64,000 nucleotides of DNA from Flavobacterium sp. AG291 (GTDB lineage: Bacteria; Bacteroidota; Bacteroidia; Flavobacteriales; Flavobacteriaceae): the NCBI RefSeq assembly GCF_003350375.1, contig NZ_QQAR01000011.1, positions 1 to 64,000 on the forward strand. Direction: 5' to 3'. Both the position numbers and the translations under genes were made by a program. How positions within the stretch are numbered: the stretch's first letter is position 1; the number at the start of each line of letters is the position of its first letter. Below the pieces are notes generated by a model. It made no database searches. It was not told the DNA's origin and saw only the letters and a list, made by a program, of their open reading frames with translations. Of this stretch, positions 52,398-62,006 are shown piece after piece.

Positions 52398-53429
52398 ATT
52401 AGCAAGCTGTCCACAGGCAGCATCTATATCTTTTCCACGGCTACGTCGCACTTTTGCAACAATATCGTTTCGTTCTAAAGCTTTTATATAGGCATCTATC
52501 ACTTCCGGATCTGCCTGCTGAAACTCTCCGTCATCAATAGGATTGTATTCAATAAGATTCACTTTACACGGAACATATTTACAGAATTTTACAAGTGCAT
52601 CAATATCCACTTTTCTGTCATTAATTCCTTTCCATACCACATATTCATAGGTAACACGGCTTTTGGTCTTTTTGTACCAGTACTCCAGTGATTCACGCAA
52701 GTCTGCCAGAGGAAAGTTTTCGCTGAAAGGCATAATCCTGGAACGAACCTCATCGATAGCAGAGTGTAACGAAACAGCCAGCTTAAAACGAACATCATCA
52801 TCTGCCAGCTTTTTTATCATCTTAGGTAGTCCTGAAGTAGAAACAGTAATACGCTTGGGTGACATACCCAATCCTTCAGGAGAAGTAATCTTATCGATAG
52901 CTTTAATAACATTATTATAGTTCATAAGCGGCTCTCCCATGCCCATGAATACAATGTTAGAAAGCGGCCTGTTATGGTAAAAACGACTTTCGGCATCAAT
53001 AGCAGCCACCTGGTCAAAAATCTCATCCGGATTAAGGTTTCGCATACGCTTTAGTCTTGCTGTAGCACAAAAATTACAATCAAGACTGCACCCTACCTGA
53101 CTCGACACACAGGCAGTAGTACGGGTTTCTGTAGGTATAAGAACCGACTCAACGACAAGCCCATCATGCAGGCGCACAGCATTTTTTACAGTACCATCAC
53201 TGCTTTGCTGCATCTGGTCTACATGAATGTGGTTGATAACAAAATTATCTTCCAGCATCTGCCTTGTGCTTTTGGCAACATTGGTCATATCATCAAAGCT
53301 ATGGGCATTTTTGCTCCACAGCCACTCATACACCTGGTTACCCCTAAATGCCTTATCGCCATTAGCTACAAAAAAATCGCGCAATTGCTCTTTTGTAAGT
53401 GCCCTTATATCTTTCTTCTCCGTTTGCAT
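52374..53429 (-). CDS. rlmN: Dual-specificity RNA methyltransferase RlmN
   Basis: Radical-SAM enzyme that methylates C2 of A2503 in 23S rRNA and A37 in some tRNAs. The 351-residue protein has the cluster-binding CSLDCNFCATARLKRMRNL (Cys-x3-Cys-x2-Cys), IVFMGMGEPLMN and, near the C-terminus, the conserved cysteine in DIDAACGQLA. TACCTTTG (53441-53434) lies only four bases before ATG 53429, so the mRNA may be leaderless; the ATG matches the family start MQTEKKDI. Confidence 0.96.
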   Translation of the reverse strand: MQTEKKDIRALTKEQLRDFFVANGDKAFRGNQVYEWLWSKNAHSFDDMTNVAKSTRQMLEDNFVINHIHVDQMQQSSDGTVKNAVRLHDGLVVESVLIPTETRTTACVSSQVGCSLDCNFCATARLKRMRNLNPDEIFDQVAAIDAESRFYHNRPLSNIVFMGMGEPLMNYNNVIKAIDKITSPEGLGMSPKRITVSTSGLPKMIKKLADDDVRFKLAVSLHSAIDEVRSRIMPFSENFPLADLRESLEYWYKKTKSRVTYEYVVWKGINDRKVDIDALVKFCKYVPCKVNLIEYNPIDDGEFQQADPEVIDAYIKALERNDIVAKVRRSRGKDIDAACGQLANKNEAAGV

Positions 53430-53433
53430 GCCG

Positions 53434-53441
53434 CAAAGGTA
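53434..53441 (-). promoter_or_regulatory. rlmN minus-7 element next to the start codon
   Basis: Minus-strand TACCTTTG separated from ATG by four bases. If used, it would give a leaderless transcript; the minus-33 half is weak. Confidence 0.45.
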
Positions 53442-53544
53442 CTAACTATTTAGCAAATATCCGTTTATCAGGATTACGCATAAAACACAAACTCCGGAAG
53501 CGGGATTTCCTGCTTCCGGAGTTGAATATATTTATTTATCGGCT

Positions 53545-55803
53545 TTACTGTTTTATCAGCTTATAATTAGCTGCTTTTCCGGTAGCCGTTTCTCTCACAT
53601 TAAGCATATAAACACCAGCCGCATTCGAGCTGATATCTACATTGCCTGTCTGATTAAGGCTTCCTGTGTTAATTGTCTGTCCCAGCATATTGGTTAATGT
53701 ATAATCAAGATTATTCTCCGACACAATATTAAAAATGCCTGAAGACGGATTCGGATATATTTTCACGGAAGCTTTAAAAGCAAAATCGTCTGCTGCAAGA
53801 ACGTCAGTAAGCCTGAAATTTACAGTCTCCGAACTACCAAATGCACCCCCTAAATGAATCAGTGTCCCTTCAGGTGTCTCTAACCTGTAAAAACCAGGTC
53901 CGTAATCGCAACACATACCATCACCCTCACTATCATAAATGGTAAATGTGTAGCAACCGGCAGTGGTCAGCGTAAAAGTTTGCGAGAAAGATTCAAACTC
54001 GCTATAGTTATCACCTTCATACAAAACAACACCTGCTTCATTTTTAAGTTCCCATGATGTTTCTTCAGCAAAATAATCCGTCTGAAGAGAAAACTCAACA
54101 TTCGTTATTGGCATAACGGTCACAATAAAACTGTTAACCACCAAATTATCCGATGTATCTTCGTCGTTCTGTCCGTTAGGCATAGTAACTTCAACAGAGA
54201 GTGTATTCTCACCTGAGGTTCCCTCTAGCACAGGCAACTCAATATCAATTGCTGTATTCACAACAAGGTCCCCTGTCCAGTTTATAACCGACGGAACATT
54301 ATTAAACGTATAAGTAATTTGTGCAGAGGTAAGATTTTGCGTTCCTTTATTCACCAGACGTATTACAGGATGAACATCATTATCACAACCTGTCAGACCC
54401 AGCTCAGAGACAGAAACTCTTGCATTAACAACATATACCGGTTGTTCAGGATAATAATTAACTGTCGTTGCTCCTGTATTTGTTGGGTCAAGCCAGTCTT
54501 TAAGCCTTGTTGAAGAAGTTGTTCCGGCATCCCACGATTTGCCAAGCCTTCCGTAAACATCGTCTCCTCCATTATCTGTATCTCCATTACAGCCTGAAGT
54601 TCCTCCATATAACTGACCAATTATTCTTCCGTCCTGATTGAACAATGGTGATCCAGAAGAACCACCCTGAGTTACTCCCAGATCCCAATCAGCAACTTCC
54701 CACATAAATTCGCCTCCATCATTATTTAATATTGGCGCGTCAAAATCCCTACAGGCTTTCATAATATCTCCCGCCGGGTGGTGAATTCCAAAAGTTGATT
54801 GCGCAGGCGTTTCACTTCTGTCCCAACCTGCCCAAACCAAATCCCATTCTGTCGGCAAAGTGGAGGTAATCTGTAACAGGCAGAAATCACTCTGGGCACG
54901 TTTTGCCTTTAACTGAGCACCACTAACTGTTTGATAATAATTTGGTGCATTATCGGTACTTACAGCACTACCGGCGCAAACAGGATTAGGGCTAATCCAG
55001 TTAAAACGAAATGACCATTGATTTATAGTCTCGTCGGCACAATGATTAGCTGTTAAAAAATAAGGAGTACCATCATTGCTGGTATTATTTATAAGTGCAC
55101 CTGTACAAAATGATGAATTGGCAACAATAATAAGTGCTACAGACTTTTTGTTGATGTCTTTAAGTCCGTCAATATCATCCATAAAGCAATTCACATCATA
55201 GTTACAATTGCCTGATGTATTAAGTCCATCACTTGGATCTTTCTGAAATGCACTTAGTGACCTGTAACCATGTACTACTTTAAACACCTCCAGTTTACCC
55301 TGACCGGCTACGGCAGCAGGTTCATAATATTCAATCCAGATATCATCTCCTTTTACCAGCCAGGTTCCAAGCTCACGCTTTTCATTATTCTGCTGCTCAT
55401 CATAAGCACCAAGCAAATCAGTCCTGTCATTATTATACAGATATACTTTTGCTCCCTTCGGCATGTAAAAGTCACTAAAAAGGAAATTTAGTGTCTGGGC
55501 TCCTGTTGAAGAGTAGCGCATCCTCCAAACCCGGTCTCCATTAGCCAAAACACTCCAGTTACCGCTATTTTGTAAATTATGATCAACAATAAACTCAAAA
55601 CCATAACGCCATGGCTTTCCATTATCTTTATCCGTTATTTCGTCCTGAGCCTGAAGTTTTGAAAGGTCAAAATCCGGCATCCTATAGGCTTCGAAGGGTT
55701 CGAAACCTTTATTTTTCCAACTAAAGGGCTTGCCTTCATTTGTTACCTGTGCTGAAGCTATGCCAACAAGCATAAGCAACATGAACGTAATTTTTCTTTT
55801 CAT
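53545..55803 (-). CDS. Secreted trypsin-like serine endopeptidase with T9SS sorting domain
   Basis: A 752-residue lysyl-endopeptidase-like protease. Order: signal peptide (1-18), propeptide with QVTNEGKPFSW and an inhibitory-type beta region to about 195, catalytic domain (about 195-450) with His254 in TANHCADE, Asp306 in QSDFCLLQ and Ser383 in GGSSGSPLF, a CARDB-like domain (about 460-575), a domain with YDSEGDGMCCDYGPGF (about 590-680), and a type A T9SS sorting domain (IYPNPSSGIF, LKLIKQ-like end). It is probably released or surface-bound. Its nearest relative is the next gene, with which it shares about 450 residues; the extra domains are found only here. Confidence 0.88.
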   Translation of the reverse strand: MKRKITFMLLMLVGIASAQVTNEGKPFSWKNKGFEPFEAYRMPDFDLSKLQAQDEITDKDNGKPWRYGFEFIVDHNLQNSGNWSVLANGDRVWRMRYSSTGAQTLNFLFSDFYMPKGAKVYLYNNDRTDLLGAYDEQQNNEKRELGTWLVKGDDIWIEYYEPAAVAGQGKLEVFKVVHGYRSLSAFQKDPSDGLNTSGNCNYDVNCFMDDIDGLKDINKKSVALIIVANSSFCTGALINNTSNDGTPYFLTANHCADETINQWSFRFNWISPNPVCAGSAVSTDNAPNYYQTVSGAQLKAKRAQSDFCLLQITSTLPTEWDLVWAGWDRSETPAQSTFGIHHPAGDIMKACRDFDAPILNNDGGEFMWEVADWDLGVTQGGSSGSPLFNQDGRIIGQLYGGTSGCNGDTDNGGDDVYGRLGKSWDAGTTSSTRLKDWLDPTNTGATTVNYYPEQPVYVVNARVSVSELGLTGCDNDVHPVIRLVNKGTQNLTSAQITYTFNNVPSVINWTGDLVVNTAIDIELPVLEGTSGENTLSVEVTMPNGQNDEDTSDNLVVNSFIVTVMPITNVEFSLQTDYFAEETSWELKNEAGVVLYEGDNYSEFESFSQTFTLTTAGCYTFTIYDSEGDGMCCDYGPGFYRLETPEGTLIHLGGAFGSSETVNFRLTDVLAADDFAFKASVKIYPNPSSGIFNIVSENNLDYTLTNMLGQTINTGSLNQTGNVDISSNAAGVYMLNVRETATGKAANYKLIKQ

Positions 55804-55872
55804 TCGCTATTTTATGATTGTAAACAGAATATTTAGTTGTTACAAATATAACAAAAACAACTATTTGCGTTA

Positions 55873-57483
55873 TTAATATTTTACAACTTTGAATTCTATA
55901 GTATGTCCCGAACTTTCGGTTATTACCAAAGGATAAACTCCTACTACCGCTCCCGAAATATCTATGCTGTTATTACCCGGCACTAACCGACCATGCGCTA
56001 TTAACTGACCTACCATATTGAAAAGAGCAAAGTCGCATACTTTAGGAGAATCAATAGTAACAATCCCTGAAGACGGATTAGGATATACAGAAAATTTAAT
56101 ATCCTTTTGAGGCGCATCTGTTGAAGAACGGTAATTTATGGTCAGGGCGTTGGTATTTTCCGGATCCAGCCAGTCTTTCAGCCTTGTAGCAGAAGTACCT
56201 CCCCCATTCCATGAAATATCAAATCGGCCATAAATATCATAACCACCATTATCGGAAGTACCATTGCAACCTGATTCCCCTCCATACAACTGACCAATTA
56301 TCCTTCCGTTATTGTCAAATAAAGCCGACCCGGAAGATCCTGACTCAGTAACACCCATTTCCCAGTCATTAACCACCCACATAAAAAGCCCGTCGCTATT
56401 ATTTATTGATGGAGCATTATTATCCTTGCTGGCTTTCATAATATCTCCGGAAGGATGATGGATACCAAAAGTAGATGATGGCGGGGTTGTACTCCTGCTC
56501 CACCCTGCCCATACCAAATCCCATGCCTCCGGAAGCTGAGAAGTAAGCTTAAGAAGGCAAAAATCGCTGGCGGCACTCTTAGCTTTTAATTCAGCACCGC
56601 TCACAGTCTGGTAATAATTCGGAGCATTGGTAGTGCTATCAGTACTCTCTGCACATACCGGATTTGGACTTATCCAGTTAAAACGAAATGCCCAGTTAGA
56701 TACATTTTTCCCTTCAGCGCAATGATTCGCCGTAAGCAAATAAGGCGTACCGTCACTTGTCGTAGTATTGATAAGCGTACCGGTACAAAAACTTGAGTTG
56801 TTTACTATGATCAGACCTACCGCTTTTTTATTGATATCTTTATAACTGTTGATAGTACCCATATCACAATCTACATCATAATTGCAGTCACCCGATGCAT
56901 TGAGATCATCATCCGGCGATTTTTTCATAGTTGCAACAGATCTGTAGCCATGAACAACTTTAAAGATTTCCAGTTTACCCATTCCTTTTACAGCAGCCGG
57001 TTCATAGTATTCTATCCAGATATCATCACCGCTTACCAGCCAAGTACCTAATTCTCTTCGTTCGTTATTCTGCGCTGCATCATAAGCCCCAAGCAAATCT
57101 GTTCTTTCATCGTTGTACAGGTATACTTTTGCCCCTTCAGGCATATAATAATCACTAAAAAGGAAATTCAGTGTTTTAGCCCCTTTGGAGTAATAACGAA
57201 TTCGCCAAACCCGGTCTCCATTAGGTAAAGCAGTCCACTCACCGCTGTTATTAAGATTATTATCTACTAAAAATTCATAGCCATAGCGCCATGCCTTTTT
57301 TTTATCGGCATCATTAATTTTATCTTCTTCCCGGAGTTTAGCAATATCAAAAACAGGCATGATAATTTTATCTATCCTGCTCTTTTTAGTAAATCCCCAG
57401 CTTAAGGGTTTACCTTCATTAGTAACCTGACTGTATCCGGCGATAAAAACAAAAATCAATAAAAATGTAGATATACCTTTCAT
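55873..57483 (-). CDS. Secreted trypsin-like serine endopeptidase, shorter paralogue
   Basis: A 536-residue paralogue of the previous protease from ATG 57483. It has the same signal/propeptide start (QVTNEGKPLSWGF), triad motifs TANHCAEGK, ASDFCLLKLTS and SGSSGSALF, and the cysteine-rich NASGDCNYDVDC. It lacks the CARDB-like and calcium-like domains: the T9SS sorting domain (VYPNPSSGIVTI) follows the catalytic domain directly. The two genes are in the same orientation, 69 bp apart, and probably arose by tandem duplication. Confidence 0.88.
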   Translation of the reverse strand: MKGISTFLLIFVFIAGYSQVTNEGKPLSWGFTKKSRIDKIIMPVFDIAKLREEDKINDADKKKAWRYGYEFLVDNNLNNSGEWTALPNGDRVWRIRYYSKGAKTLNFLFSDYYMPEGAKVYLYNDERTDLLGAYDAAQNNERRELGTWLVSGDDIWIEYYEPAAVKGMGKLEIFKVVHGYRSVATMKKSPDDDLNASGDCNYDVDCDMGTINSYKDINKKAVGLIIVNNSSFCTGTLINTTTSDGTPYLLTANHCAEGKNVSNWAFRFNWISPNPVCAESTDSTTNAPNYYQTVSGAELKAKSAASDFCLLKLTSQLPEAWDLVWAGWSRSTTPPSSTFGIHHPSGDIMKASKDNNAPSINNSDGLFMWVVNDWEMGVTESGSSGSALFDNNGRIIGQLYGGESGCNGTSDNGGYDIYGRFDISWNGGGTSATRLKDWLDPENTNALTINYRSSTDAPQKDIKFSVYPNPSSGIVTIDSPKVCDFALFNMVGQLIAHGRLVPGNNSIDISGAVVGVYPLVITESSGHTIEFKVVKY

Positions 57484-57579
57484 AATTAGCATTTAGCCCA
57501 GTAAAAATAACCGTTTAAATGTTAAATTGTTCCGTTTGCAAAACTTTCTGATATAATTTATCCGTACCCCGTCATTTAT

Positions 57580-57587
57580 TACCTTTG
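57580..57587 (+). promoter_or_regulatory. Minus-7 element of the O-methyltransferase gene
   Basis: TACCTTTG on the plus strand, 14 bp before ATG 57602. Confidence 0.5.
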
Positions 57588-57601
57588 TCAAAAATCATTT
57601 T

Positions 57602-58243
57602 ATGCATTTCATATCGGAAGAACTTGAGGATTATGCTGCTTTCCATAGCGAAAACGAACCTGCTTTACTGACTGCCCTGAACAGGGAAACCCACCAGAAA
57701 ATACTTCAGCCACGAATGCTGAGCGGACATTTTCAGGGAAGGGTATTAAGTATAATATCTAAACTTGTAAATCCTAAGCATATACTTGAAATTGGAACTT
57801 ACACAGGGTATGCTACGCTTTGCCTGGCCGAAGGTTTACAGGAAAACGGAACGCTTGACACCATGGACAATAATGAGGAATTGTTTGATTTTCAAAGAAA
57901 GTATTTTGATCTTTCTTCGTGGAAAGACCAAATAACACAGCACCTGGGCAATGCGCTAGATATGATACCATCGCTAAACAAGAAATTTGACCTTGTTTTT
58001 ATCGATGCAGATAAAGAGAACTACATCAACTATTTTAATATGATAGTACCTATGATGAACAAAGGTGGCATCATATTATCCGACAATGTATTGTGGAGCG
58101 GAAAAGTACTTGAACCTGTAAAAGCAAACGATAAAAGCACAAAAATACTTTTAGAATACAATCAGTTGCTTAAGGAAGACCCGAGAGTCGAAACAGTATT
58201 GTTACCCATTCGTGATGGGCTCACTGTTAGTAGGGTTATCTAA
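57602..58243 (+). CDS. O-methyltransferase (CCoAOMT/COMT-like)
   Basis: A 213-residue class I SAM methyltransferase with motif I HILEIGTYTGYAT (60-72), the adenosine acid in DTMDNNEE, and the metal/catalytic block FIDADKENYINYF, followed by GGIILSDNVLWSGKV (metal-binding Asp-Asn). This pattern belongs to the divalent-cation-dependent caffeoyl-CoA/catechol O-methyltransferase group; substrate unknown. The last 42 bp overlap the convergent PAP2 gene. Confidence 0.9.
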   Translation: MHFISEELEDYAAFHSENEPALLTALNRETHQKILQPRMLSGHFQGRVLSIISKLVNPKHILEIGTYTGYATLCLAEGLQENGTLDTMDNNEELFDFQRKYFDLSSWKDQITQHLGNALDMIPSLNKKFDLVFIDADKENYINYFNMIVPMMNKGGIILSDNVLWSGKVLEPVKANDKSTKILLEYNQLLKEDPRVETVLLPIRDGLTVSRVI

Positions 58244-58813
58244 ATTTTCTTTTTGAGGAAAATATTTATCCCTTAAATAAACATATAATTTTAATACAAG
58301 CCAGGCGGTAAAAATGCCCCACGCATAACCTACAAGGATATCGCCCGGATAATGCAACCCAAGATAAATACGGCTGTAGGCAAATATAAGTGGCCATAAA
58401 AAGAAGAAGCCCATATATTTGAGATACGGCCTCAAAACTTTATACAGAAAAAAAGCAGCAGCCATAGAGTTGGCAGCATGCCCAGAAATAAAACTGAAAG
58501 ACCTGCGGTGCTGAACTGCCCTGATAATACCCGCAATTTCAGGATTATTACCAGGTCTTAACCTTTGGAAACCATTTTTAAAAAGGTTCGTAGTCTGATC
58601 TGTAAAGGCGATAAGTACAGCTATCATTCCTACCACTAAGAGCGCGTGGCGCCATCCTAGTCTTTTAAAGGTAAGATAAGCAATAATGGCAAAAACCGGA
58701 ATCCAGTTTTGCTGTTTTGTTATGAATTCCCAAAAAGGGTCAAAAAATTCAGAACCAAGGGAATTCAGGTATACAAATACATCCCTGTCAAGGTTTGCCA
58801 GCTTATCAAGCAT
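58202..58813 (-). CDS. PAP2-superfamily membrane phosphatase
   Basis: A 203-residue integral-membrane phosphatase with about five helices. Motifs are KNGFQRLRPG, SFISGHAANS and SRIYLGLHYPGD, so the catalytic residues are complete. Likely substrates are undecaprenyl pyrophosphate or other lipid phosphates. The tail (NLDNPTNSEPITNG) overlaps the convergent methyltransferase gene, with no terminator between them. It starts one base after the tatA stop, so the two are an operon. Confidence 0.88.
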   Translation of the reverse strand: MLDKLANLDRDVFVYLNSLGSEFFDPFWEFITKQQNWIPVFAIIAYLTFKRLGWRHALLVVGMIAVLIAFTDQTTNLFKNGFQRLRPGNNPEIAGIIRAVQHRRSFSFISGHAANSMAAAFFLYKVLRPYLKYMGFFFLWPLIFAYSRIYLGLHYPGDILVGYAWGIFTAWLVLKLYVYLRDKYFPQKENLDNPTNSEPITNG

Positions 58814-58814
58814 A

Positions 58815-59108
58815 TTATCTGATGCGTTTTATTGGTCCCGACATATCTTCAATATCCTCTTTCACCTTGTCAATCTCGCCGGTAATATTTTTAGTTATAT
58901 TATCACTGCCAATATCCTCAAATGATCTTTTGATACCATCAAGGTCGGCACTTTTATGAATCTCGCTTTTTATCTCGTTAGAGGCATTCTTAAGTTGCTG
59001 CATACCTTTACCAAGGCCGCGCGCAATTTCCGGAATCTTGTCAGACCCAAACAACATAAGCACCACTATTATGATGAAGAAAATCTCTCCTCCTCCTATT
59101 CCAAACAT
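58815..59108 (-). CDS. tatA: Sec-independent translocase TatA/E
   Basis: A 97-residue Tat component: N-terminal helix FFIIIVVLMLFG, the hinge FGSDKIPEIARGLGKGM and an amphipathic helix QLKNASNEIKSEI, followed by an acidic tail. It forms the Tat pore with TatC, which is not in the window. A TACCTTTG element at 59136-59129 is its likely promoter. Confidence 0.93.
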   Translation of the reverse strand: MFGIGGGEIFFIIIVVLMLFGSDKIPEIARGLGKGMQQLKNASNEIKSEIHKSADLDGIKRSFEDIGSDNITKNITGEIDKVKEDIEDMSGPIKRIR

Positions 59109-59128
59109 AGCTTCAAAAATTTAATATA

Positions 59129-59136
59129 CAAAGGTA
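59129..59136 (-). promoter_or_regulatory. tatA minus-7 element
   Basis: Minus-strand TACCTTTG, 21 bp upstream of tatA. Confidence 0.55.
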
Positions 59137-59200
59137 TTATAAATTACGTTTTTAATTGGCTTAGGGTTTGCGATTTTACAATTACTAAACCTAATTTAAC

Positions 59201-61465
59201 TTATTTACTTCCTTTTTTCTCCAACTGATCGAATTTTGAGCCAGATTCCTGCTTTGGCCAGCTATTATTTGAAGTATCAACATCGGCAGTAAGCAATTTA
59301 GGATCAAGCATAATTTTAGTAACTTTCTTCTCAGTTGCAAAAACACGTGAAGCCGTTTCGTTGTTCTTTCTCCATATCTGAACCGGGAAGGTATGACTTT
59401 CTGTAGTACCATCTTCAAAAGCAAGCTCAACAATTATTGGCATAAGCATATCGCCCGGCTTGTTAAAAGTCACTTCATAAAAATATTTCGGAGCTTTTAG
59501 CCTGGTTCTTTCTTCCGGCGTAAACTTAGACCCCATATAATCTTCAAGTAGCCTTACATCTTGCACATCAAGGGCTTTTTTATCCCTGTTCTTTAGCTCA
59601 GACTCGTCAGCAACCATATAAACAAAAGGACCTTTTTCCCTGTCGAATCTTCCTTTTTTGATGTTAACATCTTTCAGGCTTTCAGGCTGTGTTTCGGTAA
59701 CATAATATTGTTTTACTTCCTGTATCCCCATATCTACATAATCGGTAGTATAGAACCAGCCTCTCCAAAACCAGTCAAGATCAACAGCCGAAGCATCTTC
59801 CATAGTCCTGAAAAAATCTTCCGGCGTTGGGTGCTTAAACTTCCAACGGTTAGCATACGTTTTAAAAGCATGATCAAATAGTTCTTTGCCCATAACCACC
59901 TCACGAAGCATATTAAGTCCGGTTGCCGGTTTCGCATAAGCATTAGAGCCAAACTGATGTATAGCTTCAGAATTTGTCATTATAGGCTCCAGAAATTTCT
60001 GATCACCACTCATATAGGGTACTATCTTGGCAGCAGGTCCACGCGATGACGGATAGTTAGCATCATACTCCTGCTCTGTAAGATACTGAAGGAAAGTATT
60101 AAGCCCTTCGTCCATCCAGGTCCACTGCCTTTCATCAGAATTCACGATCATTGGGAAGAAATTGTGCCCTACCTCATGAATAATAACACTCATATTACCC
60201 CATTTGATCCTTTCACTCACAAAACCTTTTTCATCAGGTCTTCCGTAGTTCCAGCATATCATTGGGTACTCCATCCCCTGATCTTCAGCAGATACTGATA
60301 TCGCCTTAGGATAAGGGTAATCAAAAGTATATTTAGAATATGTTTTTAAAGTATGTGCTACCACTTTAGTAGAGGTGTCTCCCCATAGCGGATTAGCTTC
60401 TTTAGGGTAAAGCGAAATTGCCATTACGGTTTTCTCCGACAGCTTTACTGCCATTGCATCATAAATAAATTTCCTTGATGTTGAGAAAGCAAAATCCCTG
60501 ACATTAGTAGCTTTAAATTTCCAGGTTTTCTTTTGCGATGAGAAACCTTTCTCCGCTTTTTCAGCCTCTTCCTGTGTTACAATAACGACAGGCTTATCAT
60601 AGGTTTTTGTTGCAAGTTCATAACGCTTCAATTGTTCAGGTGTCAGCACTTCGGCCCTGTTTTGAAGCTCACCCGTACCATCCATAATATGATCGGCAGG
60701 AACAGTAATATTCACTTCAAAATTACCAAATGGCAATGCAAACTCTCCCGCTCCCCAAAACTGCATATTCTGCCAACCTTCCACATCATTATAAACCGCC
60801 ATTCTAGGATAGAACTGCGCTATTACATACAGGTTGTTATTATCCTTATCAAAATGCTCATAGCCCGAACGAAAACCATAAACACGGTAATTATTTACCG
60901 TGTACCACCATTTGATCGAAAACGAAACTTTTGCTCCCGGTTTCAGTGGTGTCGGCAGGTCGATACGCATCATTGTTTGGTTAATAATGTAATTCAAAGG
61001 CTTACCATTAGCATCCTGAACATACTCAATATTAAATCCTCCCGGAAAGCCATCTTCAAAATAACGACGCGAAAAAGCATCAGGTTTGTAGGCCTGATCC
61101 ATTTTCTGACTCTCTACAAGTTTCGATTTCGAATCTTTTGCCTGTTGGTTCTGATCGAGCTGTACCCAAAGATAATCCAGTGTTTCAGGCGAGTTATTAT
61201 GATAGGTAATTGTTTCTTTACCTAAAATCTTAGTGTTTTTATCATCAAGCTCTATATCCATTTTATAGTCGGCCTGCTGCTGATAATACGCAGGTCCCGG
61301 AGCTCCCGATGCAGTACGGAACATATTTGGCGTTGCCAGAAGATCATACATCTGACTAAACTTATTACTGTCCTTATGCCCCGGCTCACGCTTTTGAACA
61401 TTTTTTTCCTGAGCTGTAATTTGTATTGCCGACAACAACGACAACGTATATAGTAGTTTCTTCAT
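59201..61465 (-). CDS. Secreted M1-family metallopeptidase
   Basis: From ATG 61465 it is 754 residues: signal peptide (KKLLYTLSLLSAIQITA), an N-terminal beta domain, and a thermolysin-like catalytic domain with HEVGHN (His430, Glu431, His434) and Glu453 in WMDEGLN, the HExxH-18-E zinc site of M1 aminopeptidases. The exopeptidase motif GxMEN is replaced by QGMEYP, so the terminal-amine recognition may differ. A beta/ARM-like C-terminal region follows. The open frame extends to 61507, but that overlaps the DUF6702-like gene. It is last in the five-gene operon. Confidence 0.9.
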   Translation of the reverse strand: MKKLLYTLSLLSAIQITAQEKNVQKREPGHKDSNKFSQMYDLLATPNMFRTASGAPGPAYYQQQADYKMDIELDDKNTKILGKETITYHNNSPETLDYLWVQLDQNQQAKDSKSKLVESQKMDQAYKPDAFSRRYFEDGFPGGFNIEYVQDANGKPLNYIINQTMMRIDLPTPLKPGAKVSFSIKWWYTVNNYRVYGFRSGYEHFDKDNNNLYVIAQFYPRMAVYNDVEGWQNMQFWGAGEFALPFGNFEVNITVPADHIMDGTGELQNRAEVLTPEQLKRYELATKTYDKPVVIVTQEEAEKAEKGFSSQKKTWKFKATNVRDFAFSTSRKFIYDAMAVKLSEKTVMAISLYPKEANPLWGDTSTKVVAHTLKTYSKYTFDYPYPKAISVSAEDQGMEYPMICWNYGRPDEKGFVSERIKWGNMSVIIHEVGHNFFPMIVNSDERQWTWMDEGLNTFLQYLTEQEYDANYPSSRGPAAKIVPYMSGDQKFLEPIMTNSEAIHQFGSNAYAKPATGLNMLREVVMGKELFDHAFKTYANRWKFKHPTPEDFFRTMEDASAVDLDWFWRGWFYTTDYVDMGIQEVKQYYVTETQPESLKDVNIKKGRFDREKGPFVYMVADESELKNRDKKALDVQDVRLLEDYMGSKFTPEERTRLKAPKYFYEVTFNKPGDMLMPIIVELAFEDGTTESHTFPVQIWRKNNETASRVFATEKKVTKIMLDPKLLTADVDTSNNSWPKQESGSKFDQLEKKGSK

Positions 61466-61475
61466 AATCCAGATT

Positions 61476-61979
61476 TTAGAACCCGAGTACACCTCCGGTT
61501 GTACCATTAGTCAGCAAAAGACTTTTTTTGTTACCACCTACCGCAACATGAATTATATTTTGCTGATCATCAAACACATCTAACAAAACAGTAGTATCTA
61601 CAACCAAAGACTTTATAGCTTTTTCAGCCGGAAGTGTGTAATAACATACAAGAATATCATCTTCCTTTTCTTTTCCCAAAAATTTTATCTGTTTTTCTTT
61701 ACCGTTTATTTTTATGTGTAGTTTTTCCGTTATGTATTTCTTGATGTATTCATCGGTTCCGGCAACTTCAGTTGATGTACCAATGTAAAAGTGCTTCTTG
61801 TATTTTTTTACGAAAGCCGTTTCAAGGTCATCGATAAAAATACGCGAAGTCATTTGTATTTCCTTTTTTGCAGGAACATAGTTTAGCTGAAATACCGACA
61901 CATAATACTTATGTGCGCTAACAGCCATCATAACTGTAACGGAAAGTAAAAGGGTAATACTTGCGGCAATTTTTCTCAT
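61476..61979 (-). CDS. DUF6702-like exported protein
   Basis: A 167-residue protein with a signal-type helix (ITLLLSVTVMMAVSA) and a beta-rich domain with HKYYVSVFQLNYVPAKKEIQ and SRIFIDDLETAFVKK, matching the DUF6702 family that often sits next to M1 peptidases in flavobacteria, as I recall. Function unknown; possibly an exported partner or chaperone. It is 27 bp behind the third secreted paralogue and 10 bp ahead of the M1 gene. Confidence 0.7.
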   Translation of the reverse strand: MRKIAASITLLLSVTVMMAVSAHKYYVSVFQLNYVPAKKEIQMTSRIFIDDLETAFVKKYKKHFYIGTSTEVAGTDEYIKKYITEKLHIKINGKEKQIKFLGKEKEDDILVCYYTLPAEKAIKSLVVDTTVLLDVFDDQQNIIHVAVGGNKKSLLLTNGTTGGVLGF

Positions 61980-62006
61980 CGCCCCAAATGTAATAAACTT
62001 AATGAT

